64,000 bases of DNA, from contig CP136068.1 in NCBI GenBank assembly GCA_032622095.1, positions 113,721,546 through 113,785,545 on the forward strand, given 5' to 3'. Numbering within the stretch: position 1 is the first letter of the stretch; each line of letters begins with the position of its first letter. A program made the position numbers and the translations under genes. A model generated the notes under the pieces. It saw only the letters and a program-made list of their open reading frames with translations, did no database searches and was not told the origin of the DNA. The DNA is from Siphonodentalium dalli (lineage: Eukaryota > Mollusca > Scaphopoda > Gadilida > Siphonodentaliidae). Shown here piece by piece: positions 11,015 through 23,274 of the stretch.

Positions 11015-12805
11015 CTGCATTGAAGTCACCTTATTAACCCTTTCTATATTACAGCACCATTGGCGTGTAGTTACCTTATTAACCATTCTATATTAAATCA
11101 TTAATTGACAGGTAGTTACCTTATTAACCCTTTCTATACTAAGTAACATTGGTGAGTAGTTACATTATTAACCCTTTCTATATTAAAGCACCATTGACGT
11201 GAAGTTACCCTATTAACCCTTTCTTTATTAAAGCATCATTGACGCGTAGTTACCTTATTAACCCTTTCTATATTAAAATATCATTGATGTGTAGTTACAA
11301 TGTTAACCCTTTCTATAGTATAGCATCATTGACGGGTAGTTGGCTCCTTAACTATTTATATACCAAAGTATCATTGTCGTATATAGTTACCTTATTAACC
11401 CTTTCTATACTAAGTACCGTTGGCGTGTAGTTACCTTATTAACCCTTTCTATATTAAAGCATTAATTGACAGGTAGTTACCTTATTAACCCTTTCTATAC
11501 TAAGTATCATTGGTGAGTAGTTGCATTATTAACCCTTTCTATATTAAAGCGCCATTGGCGGGTAGTTACCTTATTAACCATTTATGTATTAAAGCATCAT
11601 TGACGTGTAGTTACCTTATTATAACCCTCTCTATATTAAAGCATCATTATTGCTGGGTAGTTATCTTATTAACCCGTTCTATACTAAGTATCATTGGTGA
11701 GTAGTTACAGTATTAACCCTTTCTATATTAAAGCATCATTGACGTGAAGTTAGCCCTTTCTTTATTAAAATATCATTGACGTGTAGTTACCATGTTAACC
11801 CTTTCTATATTAAAGCATCGTTGACGGGTAGTTGCCTAATTAACCCTCTATATACTAAAGTATCATTGTCGTGTAGTTACCTTACCAACCCTTTCTATAC
11901 TAAGTATCATTGGCGTGTAGTTACCTTATTAACCTTTTCTATATTAAAGCATTAATTGACAGGTAGTTACATTAAACAACCCTTTCTATTCTAAGTATCA
12001 TTGGTGAGTAGTTACATTATAAACCATTTCTATATTAAAGCGCCATTGACGGGTAATTACCGTATTAACCATTTTTGTATCAAAGCATCATTGACGTGCA
12101 GTTACCATATTATAACACTTTCTATATTAAAGCATCATTGACTGATAGTTACCATATTAACCCTTTCTATATTAAAGCACCATTGGCGTGTAATTACCTT
12201 ATTAACCCTTTCTACGTTGAAGCAATAATTGACAGGCAGTTACCTTATTAACCCTTTTTATAATGAGTATCATTGGTGATTAGTTACATTATTAACCCTT
12301 TCTACAATAAAGCATCATTGACATGTAGTTATCATAGTAGCCAGTTATATATTAAAGCATCATGGACGGTAGTTACCATATTAACCCTTTCTATATTAAA
12401 GCACCATTGGCGTGTAATTACCATATTAACCCTTTCTATATTAAAACAGCATTGACGTGTAGTTACCCTATTAGCCCTTTCTATATTTAAGCATCATTGA
12501 CGTGTAGAACTTTATCTTATTAACCCTTTCTTTATTAAAGCATCATTGACATGTAGTTACCTTAGTAACCATTTCTACACTAAAGCATTATTGACGGGTA
12601 GTTACCTTATTAACCCTTTCTATATTAAAGCATCATTGACAAGAAGTTAAATTATTAACCTTCTATAATAAGTATCATTGCCGTGTAGTTAGTTACCTTA
12701 TAAAACCTTTCTATATTAAGACGTCGATCATTGACGGGTAGTTGTTACCTTATTAATCATTTATGTATTCAAGCATCATTGACGAGTAGTTACCTTATTA
12801 CTTGA
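11015..12805. repeat. 45-bp minisatellite array, about 40 units
   Basis: Units of about 45 bp with core gttaccttattaaccctttc followed by tatattaaagcatcattgac. Units differ by substitutions and small indels. Variant units recur: ttaattgacaggtagttac at 11101 and 11462 are 361 bp apart, and the ggtgagtag variants near 11151 and 11513 are 362 bp apart. This suggests duplication of eight-unit blocks. Small open frames in the array are artefacts. Confidence 0.85.
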
Positions 12806-13454
12806 AGTTTATTATGACAGTATGACAATACACTACCCCGGACAAATGAAGCAATATCATACTTTATCTAACAGCCTAGCTATAATTAGTGAACATTAAA
12901 CTGACAAACAGACAATTTTCAGGGCCATTATTTAATATTAAAGGGATACAAAATAAAGAGATTTCTAATTATCAGTAAGAATTATTCTCTAAGTGATACT
13001 TATTATTTCAAATAAATGATTGCATATACTATAGTAGACCATATACCAACAGGAAAATATTAGTGAATACAATTATTGTGTTTCAAAATTCGTTTCGTTT
13101 CGTTTCTGCAGCCAAATTACAATCTTAACTTTTAGTTATCGTTCTTCAAAATGAAGCGCGGATAATTCCTTGTGGTATTTTGAGTTAATTTTGTCGCGAA
13201 TCAACGCGGATTGACAGAAGGAAATGGTGTATTGACTACAAACGGATAAACTGTGGACTTATATATAAGATTCGCCGATTTCTCCCCATGGATGTGCGCA
13301 AATATCGAAAAAGACTGAATTTCAATGACAAAAAATATTTCAATTCCCGGAACAGTAAGAATTAAGCTACGATAACGAAACGGATCAACTATAGTATTGA
13401 ACAGTACCTCAGCTACCTGGCCATAACCAGAAATTTTCTCAAAATTGAATTTGT
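12806..13454. other. Spacer with an unassigned minus-strand frame
   Basis: A 109-codon minus frame (13201-13530) runs from here into the hAT element. The part outside the element has ordinary codon-like content but no domain I know. In the pre-insertion sequence a stop lies shortly upstream, so it is probably not an exon. Confidence 0.3.
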
Positions 13455-13462
13455 GGTACCGG

Positions 13463-14633
13463 CAGTGTTCGCGCTGGACCGAAAAAAAGTTTAGCCAAAA
13501 GTTTAGCCAAATGAAAATTTTATTAGCCAAATGAAAAAAACTTTAGCCAAATGTTTTTTGGCCAAATTAAAAAACACTTTGGCCAAATTAAATCATCGTT
13601 TTCTGGTCGGTTCACAATTAATGACTAAAACGTAAAATCTAACAGACACAGGTAAAATACACAATAATTTAAATAATTTTGATGAACTAGAAGTATTTTT
13701 ATATATATCATTTATTAAAAATTTATTAATCTTTATGTGAAAGAGTGAATTGGGGGGGGGGGTAACCAGGGATTGTCCTTCTTAATGTCATTATTTTTTT
13801 TGTTTAATATCAATATCTTTTTTAAATCATTAAATATTTATCCTTGCGAAAATATCTAAGTGACATCTGGAAACTAATAACTTAATATTGTTACGCGATT
13901 ATCAAATTACAATCTGTCATAAAAGCATGCATATTATTTTGACTGTATCGGTATTGACGACAAATAGCCACAAAATATCTGTCGTTATTCACATTTGGCT
14001 GATTAAGCTATTGTCTTACACTTGGTGCTCATAAACCTCGACCGTCATAAATACAATGTCATCATAAACATGCATTGTGCAGGCGCGCCGTGAGTGACCA
14101 GACAGACAATGGGCTGAATGGGGGATTAGGGGATTAAATGTAAAAATTAATAATGACCTTTTGCTGCTTCGTGCAGAGTGACGTAATATTTCTCCAGATT
14201 AAAACAGGCTGTTACGAACAAATTGCCTATATACCGGCGTCAATGCACTTTACAAACATTGCTTTCTTCACATTGTTATAATTCAACCACGGTCGGTTTA
14301 ATGTACATGCGTCTTTGAATGTCCGTCTTGTGAAAACTAAAGATGATTGCATATCACTTTGTGATCGCTAGGCTGATAGAGTTGTCGATCGGGTTTCCCT
14401 TTGTACGATATTTCATAAGTACGAAAATAATGAAATACTTTCGTCACCTAACTTCGTCTTGAATGTCGATCTATTGAGCGCTTTTATTAATTAGCTTTCT
14501 GGCTCCATGCTTTCAGTCTCCATTTGGGTTAAAAAAAAGTTTAGCCAAAAGTTTAGCCAAATGAAATTTTTATTAGCCAAATTCGAAAAAGATTAGCCAT
14601 TGGCTAATTTGGCTACCGACAGCGCGAACACTG
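13463..14633. mobile_element. Non-autonomous hAT element with 8-bp TSD
   Basis: Ends are cagtgttcgcgctg and cagcgcgaacactg, a perfect 14-bp TIR. Both sides are flanked by the identical 8-bp duplication ggtaccgg (13455-13462 and 14634-14641). CAGTG-type ends with an 8-bp TSD define the hAT superfamily. Just inside each end are several copies of ttagccaaat-type words, which look like transposase-binding sites. At 1171 bp it has no transposase frame. An 11-base G run lies at 13752-13762. A shorter relative is at 43540-44092. Confidence 0.9.
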
Positions 14634-14642
14634 GGTACCGGT

Positions 14643-15216
14643 ACAATCATGATGTAGTGCCAGTGGCCTGCTCATAATGCACCTGTCCAGAAGAAGAAGA
14701 ATTGAGAAGTTTGAAGATCATGGACTACGCAGACACCATCTGGGACCCCTACCAACAAAATCACATCGACAAGCTGGAAAGAATCCAGCGTAGAGCAGCC
14801 CGTTTCATTAAAAGAGACTATAAGAGCAAAGAAGATGGATATATGACCAAGATCCTCTACGAGCTAGATTTACCAACATTGCAGAAACGGCGGAAAATAA
14901 ATCGGCTGGGATTCACGAGTAAGGTGGTGGGTGGATTGGTCCCGGCTATACCACCTAATCAATACTTTACACCCGAAACAAGGCGTCTTAGATCGCAGAG
15001 CAAAGTTCTGACAGGCTACGTCACCAGCCAAATTCCTCGGCACCTAATTTAAAGGAACAACAGTCAGTGCTACGAGGCTATACCATACGTGTCAGCTCAG
15101 TTCGCTAATTCCACATTTGTTCGAACTATATGCGACTGGAATCAGCTGGAGGAATCCTTAATCCTACAACAACAGCCTGTGGATTCCTTCAAGAGTGCGC
15201 TGAAGGAAAAGATCTG
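14643..15216 (+). mobile_element. Non-LTR retrotransposon, C-terminal reverse-transcriptase tail (decayed)
   Basis: The frame at 14702-15052 reads YADTIWDPYQQNHIDKLERI, then QRRAARFI, then a RR-x-RL segment. This is the thumb and post-RT region typical of jockey/CR1/L2-like ORF2 proteins (usual form: LEYASxVWDP..., KLExVQRRAARF). After a frame break the C-terminal motif continues as TFVRTICDWNQL ... SFKSALKEKI, stopping at 15214-15216. The upstream catalytic domain is missing, so this is a 5'-truncated, frameshifted copy. It begins next to the hAT insertion site. Confidence 0.75.
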
Positions 15217-15470
15217 AGACTCTCTCGCCCGCTGCGAAATTACCATAATTGGGATCTGCAGCGTAACCATTCAGATTCAGATTGATCCACGATAGTAAGG
15301 GGTCAGTACATGTAGTAAGTACTGATAGTGATAAGCCTGCTGTACAATAATACTACTTTTGCTGTTTTACTGGTCTTAACTGAGTACTGTGTCAATGTGA
15401 CATTGTTAATTCAGTTCCACTCTAATGTACATTAACTGGCAATGATGCATCTGACGCTATTAAAGGCACC

Positions 15471-15670
15471 GGTAATCCCTAAATACCAGGAGGACACGGC
15501 GTAGAAACTTGGTACAACAGTTGTTACACGACAAAGAAAATTATCAACAAGCTTAGTGAGCGTCATCATCAAAATTGCAAATTAAAACACGGCAATGGTA
15601 AATTGGTAATCCCTACATACCAGGAGGACAAGGCATTGAAACTTGGGACAACAGTTGTTACACGGCAAAG
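15471..15670 (+). repeat. 134-bp tandem duplication
   Basis: ggtaatccctaaataccagg at 15471 and ggtaatccctacataccagg at 15605 begin two copies sharing gaaacttgg.acaacagttg and ttacacg.caaagaaa. Non-coding. Confidence 0.75.
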
Positions 15671-15979
15671 AAATTTAGAACACACTGTGCACAGATGAAT
15701 GTTTATACATGTACTGTGCAGTCGAGATCACCTGGACTACAAATATTTAAGGATTATACTATTTGATGAGTAGATGCGTGACTGATAAAAGAATTAGAGA
15801 CTCCATATTTACTCGGAAGATAACAGTATACGATGCCATACAGTTGTTCCATAACACCTCAACCTTTGGTGGATATTAACAGTAAAACTAATGAAAATGA
15901 TGAAAGCCAGACTCAACATCAAGACAACATGTGCATGCATAAGTGACGGTTCAATGATTTTGACTCCATCAGATGATAT
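15671..15979. other. Spacer, nothing recognised
   Basis: No exon, TIR or RNA gene seen. Confidence 0.35.
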
Positions 15980-15982
15980 TTA

Positions 15983-16360
15983 AGCGACACCAATTTTTAA
16001 GTCTGGTTTACGATGTGGGGAGAAAAAAAGTAGATGCAGGAGGGAAAAAAATAAAAATAAAAAAGATTGTCCCCCCAATTTATATCAAGTAAATCGTGGA
16101 ATTTTACATAAATTTTACAAAAATTGTGAAAAAATGTTTTTGAATGAAATTCTGTTCAAACCAAACAAGACATATCTTGTCATGAAATACATGAAAATAT
16201 GGATCTGTAAATGATCATAAGCAGAACCGGATGCGACAGCACATGAAAATCAGTACGCGTGTAAAATATTTTGGGACAAAAAAAGTTTGTTTTTTTTTCA
16301 TGAAATGGAAACAAAGTTGTAGGAGGTGTTCGTAAACCAGACTTAAAAATTGGTGTCGCC
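15983..16360. mobile_element. PIF/Harbinger-like MITE, copy 1, TSD TTA
   Basis: Ends are agcgacaccaatttttaagt and its reverse complement, extending inward through ctggtttacga. TTA at 15980-15982 and 16361-16363 flanks the element. A 3-bp TTA/TWA duplication is typical of PIF/Harbinger. At 378 bp it has no transposase. The copy at 23309-23708 is the same family in the opposite orientation. Confidence 0.85.
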
Positions 16361-16546
16361 TTAGGCTCATGTTAACACAGGATCACATATTCTCAAAATA
16401 ATTGTCTCCCTCAAGTTGGCCTCAACCATACTAGTATTTATATTTGATAGAACCTCAGTGAGACCATGTTGAAAATTACCATCAATGCAGTTCCAGTGTT
16501 GACGCAACGCGGTCATGTTACTTCAAACCAGTTGCAATGTTCCTTA

Positions 16547-17239
16547 GGCCAAAGAAAAAAGATACTATGTTTCCGTACATCGACCGACCCTAAAAATAAC
16601 CCGCCGACCCTAAACTTTTTATTGATATTTTGAGAAAAGGTCAAATTTTTTGCAATTTTAATTTCCTGAGAGTGGATCTCCTGCCTGCTTTATGTCTTGT
16701 TTGGGACTTATGGAACACTATCAACAGACATGGTGGGTGTGTATCTGTATATATACATGTAAAGAGGTTATCACTGCTTATATTAGGGGTATACATGTAC
16801 TAGTAGCTACTGTTTCCAAAAACCAGGCATGCTCGGTGGGTATACTGGCTACCCCCAGACAATGGGATGTAATCGTCACAATACATGTACGGTATAATGG
16901 CGGTATTATTGGTAAAATTCTTATAAAAAGTTAGTGACATCAATTTTGTACCAAGTTTATAGCCAAATTTATGAAAATGTGGTATTAGATATAATAAAAA
17001 ACATACGTAAGCATGAAGTAAGTTTGATTTTTTATCAATCTTAATGTATATTTCCACTGTGTTGATCAAGTAATACTTTCCCCATGGCACGGGTTGGCAT
17101 TTTATGTCACTTTGGTCGAGGTAGTTCAATATTTCTGCAGCTGGATAAAAAATATCAAAATAAAATAAAAAAAAAAAATTTCCCTACCTACCTACCCTAA
17201 TTTTTTTTACCGGAAACATACAATCTTTTTTCTTTGGCC
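16547..17239. mobile_element. TIR element, ggccaaagaaaaaagat family
   Basis: The left end ggccaaagaaaaaagatact and the right end agtatct-like sequence reading out as ttctttggcc form an inverted repeat of about 30 bp, continuing to atgtttccg. The element is 693 bp. Flanks are tta on the left and ttta on the right, so a TTA-like duplication is likely but one base is ambiguous. Sub-terminal ccgaccctaaa/ccctacctac words recur near both ends. No transposase frame. Confidence 0.7.
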
Positions 17240-17281
17240 TTTAGCATGGTAATTCGTGAAAATAAATGTTAATGCAACTTA

Positions 17282-18209
17282 CTCTCAGGCTCCAAATAAA
17301 AGTGCAGGCCCAAATAATAGTGCGGGGGGGGGAAATTCCATTGAAAGTTAATAAAAGTACAGACCCAAATAATAGTGCAGGGGGAACTCTGAGCAAAACA
17401 TCAACTGTGGTTAACCAAATAATTGTTATAGCAGGTTCGGGTATACGAGTCAACATGTAGTACAGGTACATGTATGTATCATGTGGTGTTTTTTTGGTTT
17501 GCCACATACTTGAATATGTACTCTTGAGTGCCTAATGTACGATTATTAAAATCGAGGTAAAATTCCCACCTGTACGATCGTTATTTGGTCCTGTACGTTT
17601 ATTAAATTAACCAAAAGAAATAATTCACCAATCTTAAATTGTGTTATTCATATAAGAAATGAACGGCGGTTTCAATGCGGTCATGGGGTTTTGACCGCGA
17701 GAAAAAATCAGCAAACTTCGGGGTTCATGCAGAGTTTGCTGATTTTTTTAACTCGGTCAAAACCCATGACCACGTTGAATCCGCCGTTTATTATTTATAT
17801 TTATATACTTAAATTCATTATGAACTAGGATTGTATGTCTTTCCCATTATTTATTCATCTATTTAAACAAACGCATGGAGTTCAGTTCAGACAGTTCGAA
17901 TCCTTGTTTTTTGGAAAACCAAACATTTTGAGAATCCGTTCATGGAGAACGGAAGAAACGCAATTTCACAGTAAAGTATAAACATATGACAAAATGTCTT
18001 GTTTAGCTAGTAAATAATGTAGACGTGTTGATCATTTTTACATCTGAATCATATAGAAATCTTGAATTTGTGCTGATTTAAATTTTCATAGCTTCAAAAT
18101 ATTAATAAACGTGCAGACCCAAATAAGCACTGTGCAGGGGGGGATTTCCCAAGAAAAATAATAAACGTGGATGCAGCTGGTGCATGCATATTTATTTGGA
18201 GCCCAAGAG
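17282..18209. mobile_element. TIR element with TA flanks, carrying internal caaataata repeats
   Basis: Left end ctctcaggctccaaataaa matches the reverse complement of the right end at 17 of 19 positions. TA lies at 17280-17281 and 18210-18211. Inside, gtgcaggcccaaataatagt recurs near 17303, 17352 and 18110, each followed by a G run. It encloses the separate hairpin at 17662-17788. No coding frame of note. TA flanks fit the Tc1/mariner group, but this is inference. Confidence 0.6.
17662..17788. repeat. Nested 127-bp foldback
   Basis: Arms 17662-17715 and 17733-17788 are near-perfect inverted copies: aacggcggtttcaatg against the mirrored right end, and aaaaaatcagcaaac against gtttgctgatttttt. 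The loop is about 17 bases. Probably an insertion inside the 17282-18209 element. Confidence 0.75.
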
Positions 18210-19315
18210 TAAAGAGGTGGAGGTGAATGTTACATGTAAGTTGTTATTAACGAAATGGAACGATGCCTTTAATAGGTTCCACCAGCAATAAGTCGCGACT
18301 TCTTTATATTGGCCTGACAGATTGGTTTTTGATGGCGTCATGCCTGTCGACCATTATGATGGCCACATATATTGTCATATAACAGCGATTTACGATCTGT
18401 CTTGTTGGCTCATAATATAAATTAAGAAAGTGGCCTTGTGTTCGTTCCTTGCGTAAAAAAATATTTTTTAGTACAAACGTCCTCATTGATTGTGTCCCTC
18501 GACTCCTTGTGTAATTGGTCAAGTAAGTTACATGTATGTACATGAACAGACCACTCACAAATTTCTTAGAAAAGCGACCACATGTTCGAATCTACTTTGC
18601 GATTTTGGAGCAACGCATTTGTAAATGCGTTCATATTTTAACACATTTACCTTGATTTATTCACAAACAAATGTCTTGATGCAGGCCTTAAAATCCATCA
18701 GATTTTTGGCAATAATCAAAATGTTAGTGTTTCACTTTCTACAGGGAATCAAGACTTTTTACTAGAATCAAAATGAGAATCATGATTCTCAGATTCTGAT
18801 TATAATACAATTAATGTCAACAGTGTTTATTTATGTTTATTCCATTTTGAATGGAAAACTACATCATGAATGTCCGATTCCGAACATATGCATGTACACC
18901 AGGAGTGGGAAAATAACACAGAATTATTCAGATGTGAATTTAAATTAAACAAAATTATAACTAAAATTGCAAAATACACTATCGTATCGTTATTTGGGTG
19001 TTCATACTAGTATACTTTTTCGGCGCAATGATCGGTAATTTCAATGCGACTGCGATTATTCCCAATGCAGTGCATTTAATTTAAATACTGTCATTAAGGC
19101 ATTTACAAAGTGGCGTGACACAATGCACCCTCAATGCATTTTAAATGCAACAACCGCATTTCATTGATCCACGTTGTAAAGGACATTTATGTTTAGAATA
19201 CATGTATGTACGTGTATATAACCACAATAATAAAGAACAAATCAACTGTTTTTATTACTTTGTAAACCTCTGATGTTTCCCATACAGTATACATTTGTAT
19301 ATTATAAACCATGTT
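18210..19315. other. Spacer, nothing recognised
   Basis: AT-rich with tacatgta words. The 84-codon minus frame at 18304-18558 shows no domain. Confidence 0.35.
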
Positions 19316-19534
19316 ACAGTAATTCTAGAGCTAATTAATCGACTCCTTAACTACAGCAGAATTATGGGTAACTTTTCAGGATTTAGTCCGAAATATGGCT
19401 TGTTGCCATTCATCGGAAAGCTCTCACCGAGAGCTTTCCGATGAATGGCATCAACCCATATTTCCGACTAAATCCTGAAAAGTTACCCATAATTCTGCTG
19501 TAGTTAAGGAGTCGATTAATTAGAGCATTACTGT
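19316..19534. repeat. Foldback MITE, acagtaatgctc family, copy 1
   Basis: A near-perfect palindrome. The arms start acagtaa..ctaattaatc and pass through actacagcagaattatgggt and ggatttagtc to a centre at about 19424 (ctctcaccgagag). Related copies are at 21032-21198 and 63315-63496, and fragments near 21955 and 22287. The 5' arm carries a small insertion relative to the 3' arm. Confidence 0.8.
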
Positions 19535-21031
19535 ATATCCTCTATAACTGTTTATTCAACATCACGTGCTGCAATCCATAAATGCGGTTCAGATTTCGAT
19601 GTCCGGTTCAACATTATTATCATATGGTTTGATAGCAGAAATACTCAGTTTGGAATGTTATACCATACAAGTTTTACGAGTTGCTCTTGCTCAAGAATGG
19701 ATAAATTTATAAACCTGATTTTTGGCGCATTAGTTAGAATTATATTTTTGCACAAGAACACACCACAAATATCGAACTGGACATCAAAAGCAGAACCGGA
19801 TTGTATCGATTGCATAAACATAAGAAGTTGGTCACTGACCGACAATTGCTATTCTCTGGTGTGGTTTATAGGACTACCGTATGCAATGCCGACTTAAAAA
19901 TAAAAATTCACATAAACATCGCATGAAGCGGTCTATCCACAAACTCAGGTATTCGGTAATTCCAAATGTATGAACTATCACCATGATATCCCGGTATATC
20001 ATTGTCAGGACTGTTTGTACAAAAGGTTGTTATTCTACTATGCATAATTTTGCTATATCATTGTACTCGGACTGTATTGCAATGTAATATATCAGTACAT
20101 GTACCGGTATACTGGGTGCACATTATATACATGTAGGCCTACTTTCACTTTAGTACATGTATGTGTCATAAAAGACTCATGTTGTTAAATTGAAAAAAAA
20201 CATGTGTGAAAACAGAGAGAATACATGTACATGTGCCGGTACTATATACCTCTTTGTGTGCTGTACTACCGGTACTATTCATGTACATGTACTACACTAC
20301 AATAAGAGAAATTTTAATTGATTCTGCTGCCCTTGTGTCACAGGCCTCAAACACGCCAAACAAGTATCTGTAGCCAGGCCCACCAGTACCAGGCTACTAG
20401 TAAATGAAGTACTGAAAGTGTCACATCATTAATCGAGCCCAATCTTAGTTATACTAGTCTCTTGTGTAGTTTGGGTTACTATTAATAAGATATTTAATGA
20501 ATGTTTGGAATGTATGGTAGCATTCTTACCTGGATCAACATATGCCATGCACAACGCTGGTCATCATATCATCACCGCTGTTGGCAGTAAACCGCTCATC
20601 GGGCTATAACAGTTAGAGTTTTCCATACCAGGGCTAATCTAATCAGTTAAAATTAGTCATTTTAGAGGGAATACCAACCAGTGGAAGACGTACAAAAAGT
20701 CATGTATATTCAGATATCAGTTTTCGAGAAAAAACCCATCTTAGTCGAGCGGACTTAGAATATCGGGGTAAACTTAAATTTCATTCAGCAACACTTTCAC
20801 AGCAGAATATAAAAATAGTACATTATAATCACTTACAGTACATGTACATGTAGCCCAAGTGCAGTGCTAGCCTATATTATATACTACCAAAACTTTTGGT
20901 CAGTTTCTCGATGACTGACACTTGTAAACGCTTGAACGGGTATATAGTACATGTACATGTACATGTGTACCGTATGTGAATTAAAGATCTTATTAGTGAC
21001 ACAACAGGAGGCTAGACATACATTTGTAACT
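19535..21031. other. Spacer rich in tacatgta words
   Basis: Many palindromic acatgtacatgt words at 20095-20300 and 20840-20965. Overlapping open frames on both strands at 19645-19897 have no recognisable domain. No exon could be supported. Confidence 0.35.
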
Positions 21032-21198
21032 ACAGTAATGCTCTAATTAATCGACTCCTTAACCACAGCAGAATTACGGGTATTAAACTCGGGGAGAGCT
21101 TTCCGATGAATGGCAACAAGCCATATATCCGACTAAATCCTGAAAGTTACACATAATTCTGCTGTGGTTAAGAGGTCGATTTCTTGGGGCACTACTGT
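21032..21198. repeat. Foldback MITE, acagtaatgctc family, copy 2
   Basis: Begins acagtaatgctctaattaat and ends with the mirrored ...ggcactactgt. The outer arms match copy 1, but the centre has lost about 50 bp of one arm. Shares aaccacagcagaatta and gggagagctttccgatgaat with copy 1. Confidence 0.75.
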
Positions 21199-21615
21199 AT
21201 CTGTTTTAGTGCACATCAAATGTATTTGTTGTCTTTCCTCTTGTAATTTGTCTTTGGTTGTGTTCGCCATTTCGATGGACAACTACATGTACTGACATCA
21301 AATGACTGAAATGAGTCAAAATTTAGCAGTGCAGCCAATTATATAGATAAACAGAATTAAATAGCATCCAAATTCCAAATGAGCATAAATGATAAAACAA
21401 ACTTTATTGAGCACTCTTTTAATACTAGTAATTACAGCTACAATGAAAGCACCTAATAAAAATTCTAAGTTTGGTAAAACTGTCTGTATACAAAGTTTAT
21501 CTGGCCGTGATGAATAAAACCTATAAATGGGATCATATACATGTATGTTAGATATCATTACATGATTATTTGAAATCATATATCCGTATGGAAAACAAAC
21601 TATTTTACCACTGGC

Positions 21616-21739
21616 CAAGTGGTCCTGCTAATATGCTATGATGCTGGTGGTCCTGCTGAATTGCTATGATGCGGGTAGTGCAATTCATAGCAATTAAGCA
21701 GGACCCAACCGCATCATAGCACATTAGCAGGAACACTTG
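21616..21739. repeat. Nested foldback with four related arms
   Basis: Outer arms 21616-21648 and 21708-21739 pair (gtcctgctaatatgctatga against tcatagcacattagcaggaa). The inner arms (tcctgctgaattgctatgat against atagcaattaagcagga) are diverged copies of the outer ones. The result is a hairpin inside a hairpin made from one 30-bp unit used four times. Confidence 0.75.
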
Positions 21740-22338
21740 AACAGGGTATATTTACAGTGTCAAATCGAATGGGCATCTTTTAACAATATTTTTGAACAAT
21801 TTCCTAGAAGTGTTCGAAAATTGAGAACTGAATTTATATTTTTTTTTATGAGGTTTCGATTGAAAAATTTCTAACTTAGCTCATCAGGATTAACATTGTC
21901 GCACAGCTATATTCTCTTTCCCAACAAAGTCTATAGAACATACATGTAAAATTACAGCTATGCTTTAATTAATCAACTCGCCTTATATTACTCGGGTATT
22001 ACTGCAGTATTCAGGCGTGTTCATGCGATCAACCGCAGTCAGTTATACCGCCGCAGAATGTGGTCCACCTCACATTTGCAGTTAGACTGTATTTTTCATG
22101 CGATGTTTATATGAATTTTGTTTTAAAGTTGACATTGTAATCACACCAGAATTTTTTTTTATTGTTTCAAAATGTCTAGATAGAATTCAGAATTTTTGTG
22201 GTAAAAACAATTAACTTGGTTATCACAGTTAACACATATTACTGTGGTAAGATTACCAGCGGATACCGCATGTCAACAGGGACTGCATGCTCTAATTAAT
22301 TATCAGGTTTAACATGTTTATACTGAATACAGTTCATT
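21740..22338. other. Spacer with MITE scraps
   Basis: Fragments resembling the acagtaatgctc family at about 21955-21990 and 22285-22305 (tgctctaattaatta). Nothing else recognised. Confidence 0.35.
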
Positions 22339-22342
22339 TTAA

Positions 22343-23274
22343 AGGTACTCAATCCGGTTCGATGATACCCATATAATCAGATTCCAACATCATACATTTG
22401 TATTTAGAAAGGCTGCTTCAGTTACGTTATCAGAATTGATTAATTGCCCTAAAATAATGCTAACCACTGTCAACTAAAGTATACAATTGCCTGACATATG
22501 TTATTTATCAACATGTTGTTCTACAAAATTTGGCCTTATTATCAACAGAAAGCCTCTTGATTTTAGAGTTATCCATCTTCTTCTGAAATTTGGTCCGAGA
22601 CCGTGGGCCACTATTAATTCTTGATCGTGAAAAATAGTATATTTCAAACATTGATATCTAATAACTCTGAGCTTTGATAGGTGGTGGGTTCCTCGACTCG
22701 TACCAAATATCTTTTACCCCCCAAGTCCAAATAAAGAGTAATGTGCGAGCATTAATTCAGGGGGCCCTTAATCAGATTATGCATCTTTAAATTCAAATAC
22801 AGTTTAAAGAAGCATAATCCGATTAAGTGCCCCTCATTTGCTATTTACATATACATGTATATGGAATCGGGGGGGGGTAAAAATATTTTAATCAAGTCGA
22901 GGGACCCACCTACATGTATCAAAGCTCAGAGTTATTAGATATCAATTTTTGAAATTTTAATATTTATCACCATCGATACTTAATAGTGGCCCAGAAAAAT
23001 TTGACGAGCCGACGGTCTCAGACCAAATTGCGGATGAAGATGGATAACTCTAAAATGAAGAGGCTATGTGTTGATAATAAGGTCAAATTTCGTCGAACAG
23101 CATGTTGATAAATATAACGTATCAGGCGATTTTATACTATACATGTAGTTGACAGTGGTTAGCATTATTTTTGGGCAATTAATCGATTCTGATATTACTG
23201 AAGCAGCATTTCTAAAAAAAATGTTGTTGTTGGAATCTAATTATATGGGGGCCATCGAATCTGATTGAGCACCT
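22343..23274. mobile_element. 932-bp near-complete palindrome, TTAA target site
   Basis: Left end aggtactcaatccggttcga and right end tgattgagcact-like terminus (gattgagcacct) are inverted, with TTAA at 22339-22342 and 23275-23278. The arms pair almost throughout: cataatccgattaag near the centre, agctcagagttattagatat, gataactctaaaat, and gacagtggttagcatt are each mirrored in the left arm. The fold centre is near 22795. TTAA duplications occur with piggyBac and Kolobok; family assignment needs more. No transposase. Confidence 0.8.

Noticed and set aside
13201-13530. 109-codon minus frame beside the hAT element
   Set aside because: It extends into the transposon, and the pre-insertion sequence has a stop just upstream; no domain.
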